Below, piece after piece: positions 4,269-5,542 of a stretch of 5,542 nt of DNA. The position numbers were made by a program, and so were the translations under genes. The notes beneath the pieces are model-generated. The model was not told the DNA's origin, did no database searches, and worked only from the letters and a program-made list of their open reading frames with translations. The stretch lies in NCBI GenBank assembly GCA_017577565.1, contig PKRH01000172.1, positions 1-5,542 of the forward strand, written 5' to 3'. Position 1 is the stretch's first letter. Every line of letters begins with the position of its first letter. The stretch comes from Thermoanaerobacterales bacterium (GTDB taxonomy: Bacteria > Actinomycetota > Acidimicrobiia > Acidimicrobiales > JACDCH01).

Positions 4269-5542
4269 TCAGCCCGAGCGATCGCGCTCGACGTGCCAGG
4301 CGACCGGCCGCTCCGGCGCGTAGCAGCACCAGTAGCCGGTGCGCACGGCGTGGCGGAGGTGCCGGCCGAGGTCGGGGTGGAGGCCCTCCAGGCGGTCGAT
4401 GCTCGCCTTGATCCGGGCGGAGACCGCCTTGCGGAGCCGCTCGTCGGGGTCGCCCGCGGCCCGGCGCCGGCGCCCGCCGATCCCCAGGCCCCGGGCCAGC
4501 TCGGCGACGAGCGCGTCCCGCTCGGCGGCCAGCCGGGCGGCGCGGGCCACGTCCGCGTGGCGGTCCGCCTCGTCGAGCTCGGCCTCCAGGTCGCGCAGCC
4601 GCGTGCGGTAGGCGTCGACGGCGGCCTCGTCGAGGACCGGGTGGGCGCCCACCGCCGGCAGGTGGTCGACGCCGCCCAGCGTCCGGACGTGGACCTCCCG
4701 CCCCGCGTTCGCCAGCAGCACGGCGAGGTCGGCGATGCCCTTGGCGTGGCGGACCCGCACCGACGACCCCCCGTAGGCGAACACCCACGTGTCGCCGTCC
4801 CGGACGAGCGACCCCGAGTCCCGCACCGCCGGGGTCGCCGGCGACCCCGTGGCGGCCGCCGACCCGTCGAGGAGCCGGCGGACGTCCGCGGCCCGCCGGT
4901 CGAGCCCGAGCGCCTCGTAGCGGCGGACGGCGTCGGCGGCCAGCTCGGCCGCCCGGGCCCGCTCGCCGGCCGCCGCGAAGGCCCGGGCGCAGTCGGCGAC
5001 GGTGTGGGCGGCGCCCAGCGCTCCCGACGCCGCGCCCCCGGCCAGGGCGGCGGCGACGTGGCGCTCGAGCGTGGGCAGGTCGGCGACGTACCCGCCGGCC
5101 AGGGCGAGGAAGCGGTCGACGACGCCGTGGTCGACCGCCGCCTGGCCCTCGAAGCACCCCAGCCCGGCGTGGGGGAGCAGCTCCCGGTAGGCCGCCGCCA
5201 GCAGGGCCTCGTCGCCGACCGCGCTGGCCGCCATCACCAGCTCCGCCAGCGTGGCCAGCCACTCCTGGTCCCGGGGCAGCTCGTCGAGGTCGGCGGGGTC
5301 GAGGGCCGCCAGCGCCCGCCGGGCGCCGTCGAGCCGGCCGGCTTCGGTCTCGACCCAGGCGGTCAGGACGTGGCGGAGGGGCAGCCGGAGCAGGTCGGGG
5401 TGGGAGCGGACGATGGCGTCCCAGGCGGCGTCGACGCCGGCGGCGTCGCCCCGGTCGCCGGCGATGCAGATCGCCAGCACCCGGTCGAGCAGCGGGGCGT
5501 TGACGCTGCCCCCCGCCTCCCCGATGGCCCGGGCCTGCCGGG
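4269..5542 (-). CDS. Large TPR-containing regulator/ATPase, C-terminal part (cut by window edge)
   Basis: The frame has no stop up to the right edge, so only the last 424 codons are visible. Visible residues 1-225 are Ala/Leu/Arg-rich paired helices of the TPR type. They include LPRDQEWLATLAELVMAASAVGD and a final RAAELAADAVRRYEALGLDRRAADVRRLL, the pattern seen near the end of actinobacterial AAA-ATPase/LuxR-type activators and cyclase-linked ATPases. After a Ser/Thr/Pro linker comes a compact tail from about residue 245 (near 4800). It holds DTWVFAYGGSSVRVRHAKGI, then LAVLLANAGREVHVRTLGG, which looks like a small winged-helix or beta module. A charged coiled coil follows (about residues 305-352), then KAVSARIKASIDRLEGLHPDLGRHL and the closing RTGYWCCYAPE. 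The tail resembles a recurrent, poorly characterised C-terminus in such proteins. Walker motifs, if present, lie outside the window, so ATPase activity is inferred. It is probably co-transcribed with the methyltransferase 65 bp downstream. Confidence 0.75.
   Translation of the reverse strand, partial: RQARAIGEAGGSVNAPLLDRVLAICIAGDRGDAAGVDAAWDAIVRSHPDLLRLPLRHVLTAWVETEAGRLDGARRALAALDPADLDELPRDQEWLATLAELVMAASAVGDEALLAAAYRELLPHAGLGCFEGQAAVDHGVVDRFLALAGGYVADLPTLERHVAAALAGGAASGALGAAHTVADCARAFAAAGERARAAELAADAVRRYEALGLDRRAADVRRLLDGSAAATGSPATPAVRDSGSLVRDGDTWVFAYGGSSVRVRHAKGIADLAVLLANAGREVHVRTLGGVDHLPAVGAHPVLDEAAVDAYRTRLRDLEAELDEADRHADVARAARLAAERDALVAELARGLGIGGRRRRAAGDPDERLRKAVSARIKASIDRLEGLHPDLGRHLRHAVRTGYWCCYAPERPVAWHVERDRSG

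Noticed and set aside
2572..4323. Long plus-strand frame of over 580 codons across the end of mrr and antisense to the methyltransferase
   Set aside because: It overlaps two well-supported genes, crosses the hairpin gap, and shows only low-complexity Arg/Ser/Gly sequence.
4204..5262. N-terminal extension of the methyltransferase frame into the regulator gene (717 codons in total)
   Set aside because: The extension is Arg/Gly/Pro noise in a shadow frame. The GTG at 4203 has an ideal ribosome binding site, and the protein domain begins right after it.

Overview
This is very GC-rich DNA with G/C-saturated third codon positions. It carries an actinobacterial-style lipoprotein molybdate-binding protein, a leaderless-looking promoter, and a regulator tail typical of actinobacteria. 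A high-GC actinomycete, possibly from the Acidimicrobiia, is the best guess, but the taxon is inferred from style and not proven.

Left part (1-1723): a divergent pair. On the minus strand, modA (lipoprotein molybdate-binding protein) overlaps modB (permease, cut by the left edge) by ATGA. On the plus strand is a PadR-family regulator. The control region between them holds a perfect inverted repeat (ACACTG-N7-CAGTGT), a plausible operator. No ModE-type regulator is visible, so PadR control of molybdate uptake is a reasonable hypothesis.

Middle (1724-3108): about 200 bp of structured non-coding DNA comes first. It has a hairpin after padR, two copies of a 42-bp palindromic repeat spaced 72 bp apart, and a 12-bp direct repeat around a palindrome. 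A complete tRNA-Ser(UGA) follows. Directly downstream of the tRNA is a stand-alone Mrr-type (type IV) restriction endonuclease with a TACAGT box placed for a leaderless transcript. Its base composition is somewhat lower in GC than modA, and its position next to a tRNA suggests acquired defence cargo. No integrase or duplicated tRNA end is visible. Strong hairpins separate mrr from the convergent gene to its right.

Right part (3109-5542): two minus-strand genes, probably co-transcribed. Upstream is the C-terminal 424 codons of a large TPR-containing regulator of the AAA-ATPase/LuxR-activator or cyclase type, cut by the right edge. After 65 bp comes a class I SAM-dependent methyltransferase with an N-terminal winged helix, resembling Mycobacterium Rv2258c, with an excellent ribosome binding site.

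No wholly new system is proven here. The most useful leads are the 42-bp palindromic repeat pair, the tRNA-Ser/mrr junction, the padR-modA operator, and the pairing of the uncharacterised regulator tail with the methyltransferase.
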